The notes: generated by a model from the letters alone, not told the origin. Shown: positions 14,889 through 22,528, numbered from the stretch's first letter. The stretch is DNA of 32,409 nucleotides from VAZQ01 sp035552735 (GCA_035552735.1 DASZKX010000217.1:1-32409), one strand, 5' to 3'. Numbers and translations: made by a program.

Positions 14889-14904
14889 TTAAGCCTTCGT
14901 TAAC
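14889..14904 (+). promoter_or_regulatory. perfect CtrA-type binding site
   Basis: TTAA GCCTTCG TTAAC matches the alphaproteobacterial CtrA consensus TTAA-N7-TTAAC without mismatch. It lies 63 nt upstream of the receiver protein start, a suitable place for a CtrA-controlled promoter. CtrA is the conserved cell-cycle and motility regulator of this class. Confidence 0.65.
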
Positions 14905-14967
14905 AGCGCCCCGATAGTCTCGGGCTTTGCAGGGCTCCAGGCATGCGTCCACCCCATTGATCGCAGC

Positions 14968-15501
14968 ATGATCCGAATCGACTTCAGCGCGCTTCGCTTC
15001 CTCGTGGTCGAGGACAATCCGCACATGCGCCGTATCCTGCGGGCGCTGTTGCTGGGATTCGGATCGCGCGATGTCCATGAAGCCGAGGACGGCGCGGCCG
15101 GGCTCGACGCTTTCAACAAATACACGCCCGACATCGTGATCATCGACTGGGCGATGCCGATCTTCGACGGGCTGGAATTCGCCCGCATGATCCGGCAGCC
15201 GGATACCAATGCCAGCCCGTTCACGCCCATCATCATGCTGACCGGACATTCCGAACGCAAACGCGTGATGGACGCGCGCGACGCGGGCGTGACCGAGTTC
15301 ATGGTCAAGCCGATTTCCGCCAACGCGCTGCACCGGCGGATCGTCAATGTGATCGCCAATCCGCGGCGCTACATCAGGACCAAGAGCTATTTCGGGCCCG
15401 ACCGGCGCCGCAACACTATGCCGGGCTATTCCGGGCCCGAGCGGCGCAAGGGTGGCAGGGTGGATCTCGACCGCGTGCACCGTTCTTCGGCCGACAATTG
15501 A
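14968..15501 (+). CDS. CheY-like response regulator with basic C-terminal tail
   Basis: A 177-residue single-domain receiver. Phosphorylation site D60 in V-I-I-D-W-A-M-P, acidic pair E15/D16, switch T92 in M-L-T-G-H and K114 in V-K-P-I-S are all present. After the receiver (about residue 130) is a short basic tail with two related motifs, Y-F-G-P-D-R-R-R and Y-S-G-P-E-R-R-K, instead of a DNA-binding or enzyme domain. That tail is common in rhizobial stand-alone receivers. It probably relays phosphate with the HPt protein encoded 15 nt downstream in the same operon. A perfect CtrA box lies upstream. Start ATG 14968 leads directly into the receiver fold. Confidence 0.9.
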   Translation: MIRIDFSALRFLVVEDNPHMRRILRALLLGFGSRDVHEAEDGAAGLDAFNKYTPDIVIIDWAMPIFDGLEFARMIRQPDTNASPFTPIIMLTGHSERKRVMDARDAGVTEFMVKPISANALHRRIVNVIANPRRYIRTKSYFGPDRRRNTMPGYSGPERRKGGRVDLDRVHRSSADN

Positions 15502-15516
15502 GCAGGAGGAACGACC

Positions 15517-16104
15517 ATGTCCCGCCCCCGCGCCGATAAGCCTTCAGTGGCGACCTATGCGGACCACGAGCTCATCTCGCCGCCTCACAAGCTGCGGCGG
15601 GCCATGTCCAATGCGGTCGCGTCCGGGGCCGACGATCAGGTGGCGCGCGCCGAGCAGGCGCTGGCACGGCTGTCCAGCGAGTTCTCGACCTGGATGGAGG
15701 AAGAGGGCGAACGGCTTGATCGGGCGCGCAATGCGGTCAAGACCGCCGGCTTCACCACCGCAACGCGTGATGTCTTGTTCTTCGCGGCCCACGACATCAG
15801 GGGCGGTGCCGAAACCCTGGGTTATCCCGGGCTCGCGGTTCCGGCCGAAAGCCTGTGCCGGCTGATCGAGCACACCCGCGATATGCGACGGATCCCGATG
15901 ACGCTGGTCGACCAGCATGTCGATGCGGTGCGCGCGATCATCCGCGAAGGTAGCCGGCCGGACGCCGAGCAGACGGTTGCCATCCTCACCCGCAGGCTGC
16001 GTGAGGTGACCGACGAATTCCTCGCCCATGAAAATCGCGATCGGCTGGACGAGCTCAAGGACATCCTGTCACCACCGGTCGCGCCCGGCGACCCTTCGTT
16101 CTGA
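15517..16104 (+). CDS. HPt domain phosphotransfer protein
   Basis: A 195-residue, largely helical protein. The segment L-F-F-A-A-H-D-I-R-G-G-A-E-T-L-G contains the HPt phospho-acceptor signature H-D-x-x-G with H92 as acceptor, followed by the hydrophobic helix L-C-R-L-I-E-H. It should pass phosphate between a hybrid kinase and a receiver, most simply the receiver of the preceding gene. The N-terminal 70 residues and C-terminal 60 residues are additional helices without a known domain. A near-ideal AGGAGG Shine-Dalgarno at 15505-15510 precedes ATG 15517. Confidence 0.85.
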   Translation: MSRPRADKPSVATYADHELISPPHKLRRAMSNAVASGADDQVARAEQALARLSSEFSTWMEEEGERLDRARNAVKTAGFTTATRDVLFFAAHDIRGGAETLGYPGLAVPAESLCRLIEHTRDMRRIPMTLVDQHVDAVRAIIREGSRPDAEQTVAILTRRLREVTDEFLAHENRDRLDELKDILSPPVAPGDPSF

Positions 16105-16130
16105 CCTGACAGGCGGCGGCCGCTCTCAGA

Positions 16131-16243
16131 GCATTTTCAGGAAAATGCCCGCCCCTGCCAACGGGTCCGGCCGAAGGCCGGCCCGATGATAAACTCCGGC
16201 GGGGGTGGAATCCGGTTTTCCGTCGGGAAGATGCGGCAACGCA
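16131..16243. repeat. palindromic repeat, copy A (GCATTTTCAGGAAAA family)
   Basis: Begins GCATTTTCAGGAAAATGC and ends CCGGTTTTCCGTC followed by GGGAAGATGCGGCAACGCAA, with a GAA-loop hairpin CCGGCC/GGCCGG (about 16167-16181) in the middle. A second copy is at 20961-21036. The ends are imperfect inverted repeats of each other. It sits between the convergent HPt and DUF2336 genes. Confidence 0.7.
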
Positions 16244-16249
16244 AATAGC

Positions 16250-17431
16250 CTAGGCTGCTGCGCGGGCCGGCTCATAGGGCGGCGTGACGGCGTCGCTGGC
16301 CACCAGATCATCACAGAACATTCTGGCTTCCTCGCGCGCCGCCTCGGCGGCGAACCGCCGCAACAGCGTGAGCAGCGGCTCGAGGTCGCCCAGCGATTGC
16401 TCCGCACAACGGGTGAGCACCCGCTCCACCATGCGGCGCTTGAGATTGGTGGCGCCGCGCGGACTGCCCACGAAGCCGCCCTCGCGCATGGCCGCGATCG
16501 CCTCGCAGAACGCCGGATAGGTCGATTCCGGCAGCCCAGCCTTGCGGTAGAGGGCGCGAAAGCCAGTGCCGCGCTTGTCGTGCACGAGCGCGCTCACGCG
16601 CATGTGCGGCATCTCGGAGAGCTCCGCCAGCGCCTGCACGAACAATTCCACATTGCCGGAGAGCAGCGCCCGCAGCACCAAGCCGGCGGTGAGCTGGCCG
16701 CTTTCGCGCAGATGGCGCACCAGCGGCCGAATTTCATGTCCCGGCGAGACCGCGGCCAGAATGACGGTTGCCTTCTCGCAGGCCTCCTTGGCCATGCGTT
16801 GCGCGCGGTCCTCCTGCAGCCAGGCGCGCGCGGTGACGAAGCCGGCGAGCGCCTGCGCGAGCTTGGCGACCAGTCCCTGGCGCGTTGGCGCGGGCAGATC
16901 TTGGCGGGCGAGCATGGCTTCGCGAATGGCGCCGAGATGACCGAAGCGCTCCACGATCCGATCGAGCGAGAACGGCGCGATCTCGGCGGGCACGTTCTCG
17001 ATGAGGACCAGGCAGGCTTCGGGCGAGCCGACTTCCGCGATGGCGGCCGATACCGCCGGCGGCAATGCCGCGCGGCTCGCGATGGAGAGCTGCGCCCGCG
17101 GCCCGAAGGTCGCGACCGCATCGACCAGATCGGCATCGACCAGGAGCGGCGAATGCTCGAGCACGTAGCCGGCGATCTCGGGCTGGTCGCCCGCGAGCGC
17201 CAGGATGACGGTCGGCGGGGCGTGCTCGCTCGATGCCAGCGCCTGCGCGAGCGCCGCGCGCACCAGCGGCGAAGGATCGTCGAGCAGCATCAGCAAGGCG
17301 CCTTCGGCAGCGGCGCGGTCGTCCGGCGAGAGATTGGAATAAAGGAAGGCGCGCGCCAGCGCGCTGGTCGCATCGGCACGCTCGGCGGCGCAGGCCGTAC
17401 GTTGCCACTGCAGGAATTGACGAACGATCAT
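16250..17431 (-). CDS. DUF2336 domain protein
   Basis: A 393-residue, all-helical, Ala/Leu-rich protein of the DUF2336 family, which is largely confined to alphaproteobacteria. Repeating helical pairs such as D-P-S-P-L-V-R-A-A-L-A-Q-A-L-A-S-S near residues 50-70 resemble HEAT repeats, a fold for protein-protein contact. The function of DUF2336 is not established. No signal peptide or membrane segment is seen. The start ATG 17431 has only a modest binding site. A CtrA-like box with one mismatch lies about 80 nt upstream, and the neighbours are a receiver/HPt pair and a lytic transglycosylase, which suggests a role linked to cell cycle, envelope or motility. Confidence 0.85.
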   Translation of the reverse strand: MIVRQFLQWQRTACAAERADATSALARAFLYSNLSPDDRAAAEGALLMLLDDPSPLVRAALAQALASSEHAPPTVILALAGDQPEIAGYVLEHSPLLVDADLVDAVATFGPRAQLSIASRAALPPAVSAAIAEVGSPEACLVLIENVPAEIAPFSLDRIVERFGHLGAIREAMLARQDLPAPTRQGLVAKLAQALAGFVTARAWLQEDRAQRMAKEACEKATVILAAVSPGHEIRPLVRHLRESGQLTAGLVLRALLSGNVELFVQALAELSEMPHMRVSALVHDKRGTGFRALYRKAGLPESTYPAFCEAIAAMREGGFVGSPRGATNLKRRMVERVLTRCAEQSLGDLEPLLTLLRRFAAEAAREEARMFCDDLVASDAVTPPYEPARAAA

Positions 17432-17511
17432 GTCTCGACCGACGCTACGATGAGCGGGCGACTTGGCCCGGATCCGGCTACCTGCCGGACCGACAGGCTA
17501 GAACGCGAGCC

Positions 17512-17527
17512 TTAACAAACCGTTCAC
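17512..17527 (-). promoter_or_regulatory. CtrA-like box upstream of the DUF2336 gene
   Basis: TTAA CAAACCG TTCAC on the plus strand, one mismatch from TTAA-N7-TTAAC. It is 80 nt upstream of the DUF2336 start on the minus strand. The spacing is exact; binding is inferred. Confidence 0.35.
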
Positions 17528-17611
17528 CATAAATCTTACGATTGATTGATGGGATGTTAAAGCGCCGGAAGATCCCTCCCCCGGCCCGGAGTCTACGCGT
17601 CGCGCCGACGG

Positions 17612-18655
17612 TCAGGAGCTGCCGCCGAACAACGCGCCCGCATTCGGGCGAGTGTCCCGGAACAGGTCGAGCGACGTCGCGCCGGTGCTGTTTTGATCGA
17701 TCGCCGGAGGCGCGGCCGGCGCGGCATCCTGCGGCGGGCTCGTCGGCACGCTCCACAATGCGGCCACCGTGGGATCGACGGCTGTGCGGCGGTCCTGATC
17801 GCTGAACAATGAATTGAAGGTCGGTGCCGTCTGCCCAGGCGAAAGCGGCGAGGCCGTTGACGGCGAGGTCCGGGGAGCCGAAGCGGCCGCGGCGGCAAAT
17901 ACCCTGGTGACGGCTGCGACGTCGGTCACGGGCGGTTTCGCCCGTGCGGCCAGCGGCACTGACAGCGCAGCCTGTCGCATCGGATGTCCGGCGGCGCCGG
18001 CCAGCGTCGCGCCCGAGCCGTCGCTCGCAATCGTGAAGCGGCGGGCGAGCTCGGAATAAACGCCCGCAATGCTTCGGGCATTCCCCTGCCGATCGTAGAA
18101 GATCGACCGGTTGGCCTGCGCGGCCAGCGGAAAGGTCGAGGCGGCGCTGGCCTGCGGGTTGCTGCCGGCGAGTTCGATCAGCTTGCCGGCGCCGCCCGCC
18201 CCGAAGAAATGGGCGATGTAGAGCTCGCTCTCGGTCGGCTGGCGTCCGATGCGGCGGCTGAGCGCCGCGGCATTCTGCTGCGTCAGCGCGCCCGCCATGA
18301 CCGCGTTGGCGGTCGGATCGTTGCGCAGCTTCATGATCTCGCGGCGCATCTGCGGATCGTTCACGCTGTAGTGGCCGGACGCATTGCGCGAGATCGCATT
18401 CGCATAGTCGCCGTAACCGAAGGCCGGCCCGGCCTGCTTGAGGGTGCCGAGCCAGGTCTGGTCGATGAACTGGAACAGGCCCGACGCCGATGACGACTTC
18501 ATCGTCAGGCTCGGGTCGAGATCGGATTCGATCTTGGCGGTCGCCAAGAGATAGCTGAAGCTCGTGCCGGTCGCGTTCGCAGCGGTTCGAATCGCGCTGG
18601 TGACGGCGGTTGCAGCCCGGGTGGACCCGATGGGCGTGCTGGCTTCGACAGCCAT
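17612..18655 (-). CDS. lytic transglycosylase (SLT-fold) protein
   Basis: A 347-residue protein with an SLT lysozyme-like domain in the first half. The catalytic glutamate is in A-T-A-K-I-E-S-D-L-D-P, followed by S-S-A-S-G-L-F-Q-F-I-D-Q-T-W-L and a later Y-I-A-H-F-F-G-A-G-G-A segment, the family pattern for peptidoglycan-cleaving enzymes. The second half is Ala/Pro/Ser-rich and looks disordered. No classical signal peptide is visible from ATG 18655; in rhizobia, relatives may travel by a specialised route such as the flagellar one, which is inference. An upstream ATG at 18691 would add 12 residues. It is divergent from the MaoC gene across a CtrA-like box. Confidence 0.85.
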   Translation of the reverse strand: MAVEASTPIGSTRAATAVTSAIRTAANATGTSFSYLLATAKIESDLDPSLTMKSSSASGLFQFIDQTWLGTLKQAGPAFGYGDYANAISRNASGHYSVNDPQMRREIMKLRNDPTANAVMAGALTQQNAAALSRRIGRQPTESELYIAHFFGAGGAGKLIELAGSNPQASAASTFPLAAQANRSIFYDRQGNARSIAGVYSELARRFTIASDGSGATLAGAAGHPMRQAALSVPLAARAKPPVTDVAAVTRVFAAAAASAPRTSPSTASPLSPGQTAPTFNSLFSDQDRRTAVDPTVAALWSVPTSPPQDAAPAAPPAIDQNSTGATSLDLFRDTRPNAGALFGGSS

Positions 18656-18719
18656 GGAGAAATGCCTTGTGCCCGCGCAATGCAGGCTCATGAATCCTAT
18701 GGAGTGTCCACAATTATGG

Positions 18720-18735
18720 TAAATGGATCCTTAAC
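18720..18735. promoter_or_regulatory. CtrA-like box between transglycosylase and MaoC genes
   Basis: TAAA TGGATCC TTAAC differs from TTAA-N7-TTAAC at one base. It lies 64 nt from the transglycosylase start (minus) and 28 nt from the MaoC start (plus), in the divergent promoter region. The transglycosylase is the more likely target. Confidence 0.35.
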
Positions 18736-18763
18736 AGGGACGCCCCTGCGGGCCGGTGAGCCG

Positions 18764-19354
18764 ATGAGCAACAAGTCCAAGATCGCAAAACCAGTGACCG
18801 AAGATCCAATAACCGAGAAACCAGGGGCCGAAAAACCAGGGGCCGAGATACCGATGGCCCAGGAAGCGAGGACCGACGACACGCCGTTCCGTCACCAGCG
18901 CGGCGGCATCTATTTCGACGACTTCGTCGTCGGCCGCCTTTACCGGCATCGGCTTACCCGCACGGTGACCCAGATGGACAACATGCTGTTCTCCAACATG
19001 ACGCTCAATCCGCAGCCGCTCCATATCGACCGGCATTTCTGCGAGCGCGAGACCGAATGGGGTCAGCCCCTGATGAATTCCCTGTTCACGCTCGGCCTGA
19101 TGATCGGCATTTCGGTCAACGACCTCACGGTTGGCACCACGGTCGCCAATCTGGGCATGACCGAGGTCAAGTTCCCGCATCCGCTGTTCGAGGGCGACAC
19201 CGTGCATTGCAGCACGACGATCGCGGCCAAGCGCGAATCAAAGTCGCGGCCCGGCATGGGCATCGTCGAGTTCGACCACCGCGCCTACAATCAGGACGAC
19301 CGTCTTGTGGCCGAGTGCCGGCGGCAGGCCTTGATGCGGATGCGGCCGCGCTGA
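18764..19354 (+). CDS. MaoC-like hydratase with repeat-bearing N-terminus
   Basis: A 196-residue hotdog-fold protein. Residues from about 45 match MaoC dehydratases: G-G-I-Y-F-D-D-F-V-V-G, T-V-T-Q-M-D-N-M-L-F-S, the active-site-like N-P-Q-P-L-H-I-D, and H-P-L-F-E-G-D-T-V. It should hydrate an enoyl-CoA, probably of the mesaconyl-CoA type, since the next gene encodes a CoA-ester lyase of the malyl/citramalyl class. Residues 9-33 are an unusual extension of five pentads (KPVTE, DPITE, KPGAE, KPGAE, IPMAQ) encoded by 15-bp tandem repeats. Start ATG 18764 has GGTGAG upstream; ATG 18716 is in frame. Its stop overlaps the lyase start (TGATG). Confidence 0.85.
   Translation: MSNKSKIAKPVTEDPITEKPGAEKPGAEIPMAQEARTDDTPFRHQRGGIYFDDFVVGRLYRHRLTRTVTQMDNMLFSNMTLNPQPLHIDRHFCERETEWGQPLMNSLFTLGLMIGISVNDLTVGTTVANLGMTEVKFPHPLFEGDTVHCSTTIAAKRESKSRPGMGIVEFDHRAYNQDDRLVAECRRQALMRMRPR
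18788..18862 (+). repeat. five tandem 15-bp units inside the MaoC gene
   Basis: Units such as AAACCAGTGACCGAA, AAACCAGGGGCCGAA and AAACCAGGGGCCGAG follow each other in frame; units 3 and 4 are nearly identical. They encode the x-P-x-x-E pentads at residues 9-33 and are poorer in GC than the surroundings, consistent with recent slippage. Confidence 0.7.
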
Positions 19355-20238
19355 TGCGCTCGCTCATGTTCGTTCCCGCCGACGGCGGCAGGAAGCTCCA
19401 CAAGGCGCTCGGCTGCGGCGCCGACGCCGTGATCGTGGATCTGGAGGATTCGATTGCGCCCGAGCGCAAGGCGGCGGCGCGCGCCACCGCGGCCGCCTTC
19501 GTCCAGGAGGCGGCGAGCCAGGCGGCGCGTCCGTTCATCTGCGTGCGCGTCAACGGGCTTACCACCGGCCTCATCGACGCCGATCTCGAGGCCATCGTGC
19601 CGGCACGGCCCGACGCCATCATGCTACCGAAGGCTGAAGGCGGCGCGGCCATCGTTCACGCCGATGCCAAGCTCGCCGCCCACGAGGCCATCAACGGCCT
19701 CCCTGACGGGCATATCAAGATCATCGCCATGGCGATCGAGAGCGCGGCCGGGCTCTTCCTCGCCGGCACCCTTGCGCGCCAGAGCGCGCGGCTCATCGGG
19801 CTGTCCTGGGGCGCGGAGGATCTCGCGGCCGAGCTCGGCGCGCAGAGCAATCGCGACCGCGAGGGGCGCTACACGTCACCCTATCGGCTAGCCCGCACGC
19901 TCTGCCTGATGGCGGCGGCCGCAGCCGAGGTGTCGGCGATCGAGACCATCTATATGGATTATCGCGACGTCGACGGGCTGCGCCGCGACACCGAGGACGC
20001 AAGGCGCGATGGCTTCACCGGCCGCCTGGCCGTCCATCCCGCCCAGGTACCGATCATCAACGAGACGTTCGCGCCATCGGCCGGCGCGCTGACGCAGGCA
20101 CAAGCGATCGTGGCTGCATTCGAGGCCGCTCCGGGCGCCGGCGTCGTCGGCATCGAGGGGGTCATGTATGACCGCCCCCATCTCCTGCGCGCGCAACGGC
20201 TGATCGCGCGCGCGAAGGCCGTGCCGACGAACGGATGA
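19354..20238 (+). CDS. CoA-ester lyase (HpcH/HpaI, CitE-like)
   Basis: A 294-residue TIM-barrel lyase of the CitE/malyl-CoA lyase family. Visible motifs are the N-terminal M-R-S-L-M-F-V-P-A-D, D-A-V-I-V-D-L-E-D-S, V-R-V-N-G (R65, CoA/carboxylate contact), I-M-L-P-K-A-E-G, A-M-A-I-E-S-A-A-G (E129, Mg ligand) and W-G-A-E-D-L-A-A-E-L (D156, Mg ligand). It cleaves or forms beta-hydroxyacyl-CoA esters such as malyl- or citramalyl-CoA. Start ATG 19354 overlaps the MaoC stop as TGATG, so the two are translationally coupled and likely catalyse consecutive steps of one CoA pathway. Confidence 0.9.
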   Translation: MRSLMFVPADGGRKLHKALGCGADAVIVDLEDSIAPERKAAARATAAAFVQEAASQAARPFICVRVNGLTTGLIDADLEAIVPARPDAIMLPKAEGGAAIVHADAKLAAHEAINGLPDGHIKIIAMAIESAAGLFLAGTLARQSARLIGLSWGAEDLAAELGAQSNRDREGRYTSPYRLARTLCLMAAAAAEVSAIETIYMDYRDVDGLRRDTEDARRDGFTGRLAVHPAQVPIINETFAPSAGALTQAQAIVAAFEAAPGAGVVGIEGVMYDRPHLLRAQRLIARAKAVPTNG

Positions 20239-20256
20239 ATGGAACGAAGCTGCCGC

Positions 20257-20784
20257 TCAGTACTGATCGGCCGGCACCCAGGCCGCATGCGGTGCCGACA
20301 CCATCTCGGTGCGGGCGACGGTACCGTACTGGGCCGGGACGACCTCGCGCTCCACGTGCGGCGGCTCGACCATGACGGTGCGGGCGACGGTCGCATATTG
20401 GGCCGGGATCTCCACCGCCTGGACGCTCTCGCGGCCGCATGCGCAAGTGCTCTGCCAAGCCTGGCTCGGCGGGCTCACCATCACGGTCTCGTTCACCACG
20501 CCGTAGCGGGCCGGAACGCGGCGCGCGACCACGCGCGCGGGCGCGACCACGACCGTGTCATAGACGGTGCGGTATTGTGCCGGCACCATCGCGGGGCGGT
20601 AACAGGGATTGCAGGGATTGACGATCGGCGCCGCGCAGGCGCCGCAGGGCGAGACCAACGGAACGTTGCACCCGCCGCAACCGGCGCTCGCCGGCGTCGG
20701 CAGAAACGCGGTCGATGCGGCCGCCGATGCAGCCAATGCAACAAAGAGCGCCGAAAAGCCGAAACGTGAACCTAAACGCGACAT
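20257..20784 (-). CDS. secreted VPAQY-repeat, CxxC-rich protein
   Basis: A 175-residue protein with a signal peptide (S-A-L-F-V-A-L-A-A-S-A-A-A, cleavage near A-S-A-G). The mature N-terminus has three CxxC pairs exactly 11 residues apart (C36/C39, C47/C50, C58/C61), and C114/C116 lie further on. Four imperfect repeats start V-P-A-Q-Y or close variants at residues 67, 90, 127 and 149, each followed by x-T-V-x-x-T-V-M-V-x-P-P. Similar VPAQY proteins occur in rhizobial genomes; the function is unknown. The CxxC pairs could bind metal or form disulfides. Start ATG 20784 follows GGGTGGGAA. It converges on the lyase gene 18 nt away. Confidence 0.75.
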   Translation of the reverse strand: MSRLGSRFGFSALFVALAASAAASTAFLPTPASAGCGGCNVPLVSPCGACAAPIVNPCNPCYRPAMVPAQYRTVYDTVVVAPARVVARRVPARYGVVNETVMVSPPSQAWQSTCACGRESVQAVEIPAQYATVARTVMVEPPHVEREVVPAQYGTVARTEMVSAPHAAWVPADQY

Positions 20785-20960
20785 GTGTTCCCACCCGCTT
20801 GCTGGAGACAATTTTCGGCGCACCGAACGCACCGATCGCAGTCTCGTCAAACTAACGGGAGGATTCGTGGCGCTCAAGCAAAGACCGAAATTTACCTTAC
20901 GAAGCACCGTTAACGCTTCGTCACCGGCGCATTTGCAAGGGAAGTGGAATCAGGAAGAGA

Positions 20961-21036
20961 GCATTTTCAGGAAAAGCATGCCCTCGCGAAAGCGAGGGTG
21001 GCCACCGGTTTTCCGTCCGAAAATGCGCCAACGCAA
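20961..21036. repeat. palindromic repeat, copy B (GCATTTTCAGGAAAA family)
   Basis: Begins GCATTTTCAGGAAAAGCATG, has a GAAA-loop hairpin CCTCGC/GCGAGG in the middle, and ends CCGGTTTTCCGTC followed by CGAAAATGCGCCAACGCAA. Ends match copy A at 16131-16243; the central hairpin sequence differs but also closes with a GAA-type loop. Confidence 0.7.
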
Positions 21037-21041
21037 GAATG

Positions 21042-21081
21042 CTAGAGCGGTTCTGCTCGGGTCTATGTGAAACCGCTCTAG
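21042..21081 (-). terminator. inverted repeat overlapping the hisI stop codon
   Basis: CTAGAGCGGTT (21042-21052) pairs exactly with AACCGCTCTAG (21071-21081), loop 18 bases. The TAG stop of hisI (21080-21078) lies inside the stem. There is no T run. It adjoins repeat copy B and may act as an mRNA end structure. Confidence 0.45.
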
Positions 21082-21566
21082 CCCTTGGGCTTCGCGCCAC
21101 TGCCGTACACGGCGTGCGGATCAAACGCCTTCTCGGCGTCGCGGAACTCGAGCCTGGCCGCGGCATCCGCGCCCGAGCCGAGCGTCACCGCGCGATAGAA
21201 GCAGGAGCGCCGCCCGGTGTGGCAGGCGCCCGGTCCGTCCTGCTCCACCTTGATCCAGACCGCATCCTGGTCGCAGTCGACCCGCATCTCGACGACGCGC
21301 TGCACGTGACCGGAGGTCTCGCCTTTGCGCCAGAGGCTCTGGCGCGACCGGCTGAAGTACCAGGCCTCGCCGGTCGCGATGGTATTGGCGAGCGCCTGCG
21401 CGTTCATATGAGCGACCATCAGGACCTCGCCCGAACCTGCATCGGTCGCCACGCAGGTCAGCAGGCCATCGGCATCGAACTTGGGCGCGAAGGCGCGCCC
21501 TTCCTCGACCTCCGCGGCCGAGCCGCGCTGCGCAAACAGGGTTTGATCAGCCAAAGCACGCCCCAA
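21078..21566 (-). CDS. hisI: phosphoribosyl-AMP cyclohydrolase
   Basis: Third step of histidine biosynthesis: hydrolysis of the adenine ring of phosphoribosyl-AMP. The 162-residue frame contains P-K-F-D-A-D-G-L-L-T-C-V-A, V-L-M-V-A-H-M-N, W-Y-F-S-R-S-R-Q-S-L-W-R-K-G-E-T-S-G-H, the D-C-D-Q-D Mg-binding cluster (C98 to D101) and G-A-C-H-T-G-R-R-S-C-F-Y-R with C115 and C122 as zinc ligands. This is the monofunctional type, without a HisE domain. The start is uncertain: TTG 21566 has GAGG about 10 nt upstream, and a second TTG at 21554 is possible. It lies downstream of folE on the same strand. Confidence 0.92.
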   Translation of the reverse strand: MGRALADQTLFAQRGSAAEVEEGRAFAPKFDADGLLTCVATDAGSGEVLMVAHMNAQALANTIATGEAWYFSRSRQSLWRKGETSGHVQRVVEMRVDCDQDAVWIKVEQDGPGACHTGRRSCFYRAVTLGSGADAAARLEFRDAEKAFDPHAVYGSGAKPKG

Positions 21567-21603
21567 AAAAACGCCTCAAAGAGCCCTGGCGCGCCGGCGC
21601 GGA

Positions 21604-22272
21604 TCAGCGCTCGCCCCCCCGCACCATGGTGATGAAGCGAACCTGCTGCTCGGGATTGTCACGGAACGACCCGGCGAACTGGGTCGTGATGGTCGAGGAG
21701 CCCGGCTTCTCCACGCCGCGCAACGACATGCACATGTGCTCCGCCTCGAGCATGACGGCCACGCCGCGGGGCATGAGAATCTCCTCGATCGCGGTCGCGA
21801 TCTGCGAGGTCAGATGCTCCTGGGTCTGCAGCCGCCGTGCATAGACGTCGACCAGGCGCGCCAGCTTGGAGAGCCCGACCACGCGCTCCACCGGCTTGTA
21901 GGCGATATGCGCCTTGCCCAGAAACGGCATCATGTGATGCTCGCAATGGGAATTGAACGATATGTCGCGCACCAGCACGAAGTCGTCGTATTTGCCGATC
22001 TCGGTGAAGGTGCGGTCGAGCACCTCGGCCGGGCACTCGCGATAACCGCGATAGAGCTCCCCATAGGCATCGACGACGCGCTTGGGGGTTTCAACCAGGC
22101 CTTCGCGCTCCGGGTGATCGCCCGCGAAGGCGATCAGGGTGCGCACCGCCGCCTCGGCCTGCTCGCGCGAGGGCCGCTCCGCAGGCGGTTGCGGGGCCGC
22201 CCGCACATGATCGGACAGAGTGGGCTTCTCCGAAACCGGCGGTTTCGGCCAAGGCTTGACGACAGCGTCCAT
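21604..22272 (-). CDS. folE: GTP cyclohydrolase I
   Basis: First step of tetrahydrofolate synthesis: GTP to dihydroneopterin triphosphate. A 222-residue protein with a variable, Pro-rich N-terminus (1-35) and the FolE core. Visible are G-L-V-E-T-P-K-R-V, the zinc-binding H-C-E-H-H-M-M-P-F (C110, H113) with C181 in E-H-M-C-M-S-L-R-G-V, and G-L-S-K-L-A-R-L-V, Q-T-Q-E-H-L-T and the C-terminal F-x-x-x-V-R-G. Start ATG 22272 is supported by GGAGAGACC; the frame is open to 22530, but that part overlaps the divergent gene and its promoter. Confidence 0.95.
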   Translation of the reverse strand: MDAVVKPWPKPPVSEKPTLSDHVRAAPQPPAERPSREQAEAAVRTLIAFAGDHPEREGLVETPKRVVDAYGELYRGYRECPAEVLDRTFTEIGKYDDFVLVRDISFNSHCEHHMMPFLGKAHIAYKPVERVVGLSKLARLVDVYARRLQTQEHLTSQIATAIEEILMPRGVAVMLEAEHMCMSLRGVEKPGSSTITTQFAGSFRDNPEQQVRFITMVRGGER

Positions 22273-22528
22273 GACGGTCTCTCCGTTCGACCGGTCCCGC
22301 CGTATCCGGGGGCCGGGTGTGTCACCGGGGCGGCCGCATCGGCCGCTCGCGCTTGGGGCTTGCCCCCTGCGCATCGTCCGGACGCCGCATTCCCATTCTT
22401 CATAGCTCCGCGACCGCGGACCTATTGGCTGTCTTTCGCCTGCTCGCAAGCGCCAGCCAGTCCCTATATATTCGTTCAGGCGCAGGTGGCAATGAGGCAG
22501 CTGCGCCCATGATCGCGACCATAAAGCC
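22273..22528. other. divergent promoter region folE / NifU-like gene
   Basis: Contains the hairpins GCGGCC GCATC GGCCGC (about 22332-22348) and GGGGC TT GCCCC (about 22356-22367), and a TATATATT stretch near 22465 that could be part of a -10 region for the plus-strand gene. No operator was recognised. Confidence 0.35.

Noticed and set aside
18575..18595. GGTTCGAATC resembling a tRNA T-loop
   Set aside because: It lies within the transglycosylase coding sequence, and no acceptor, D or anticodon arms can be built around it.
20890..20925. TTAC...TTAAC near 20900 as a CtrA box
   Set aside because: The spacing between half-sites is 9, not 7, and one half is degenerate.
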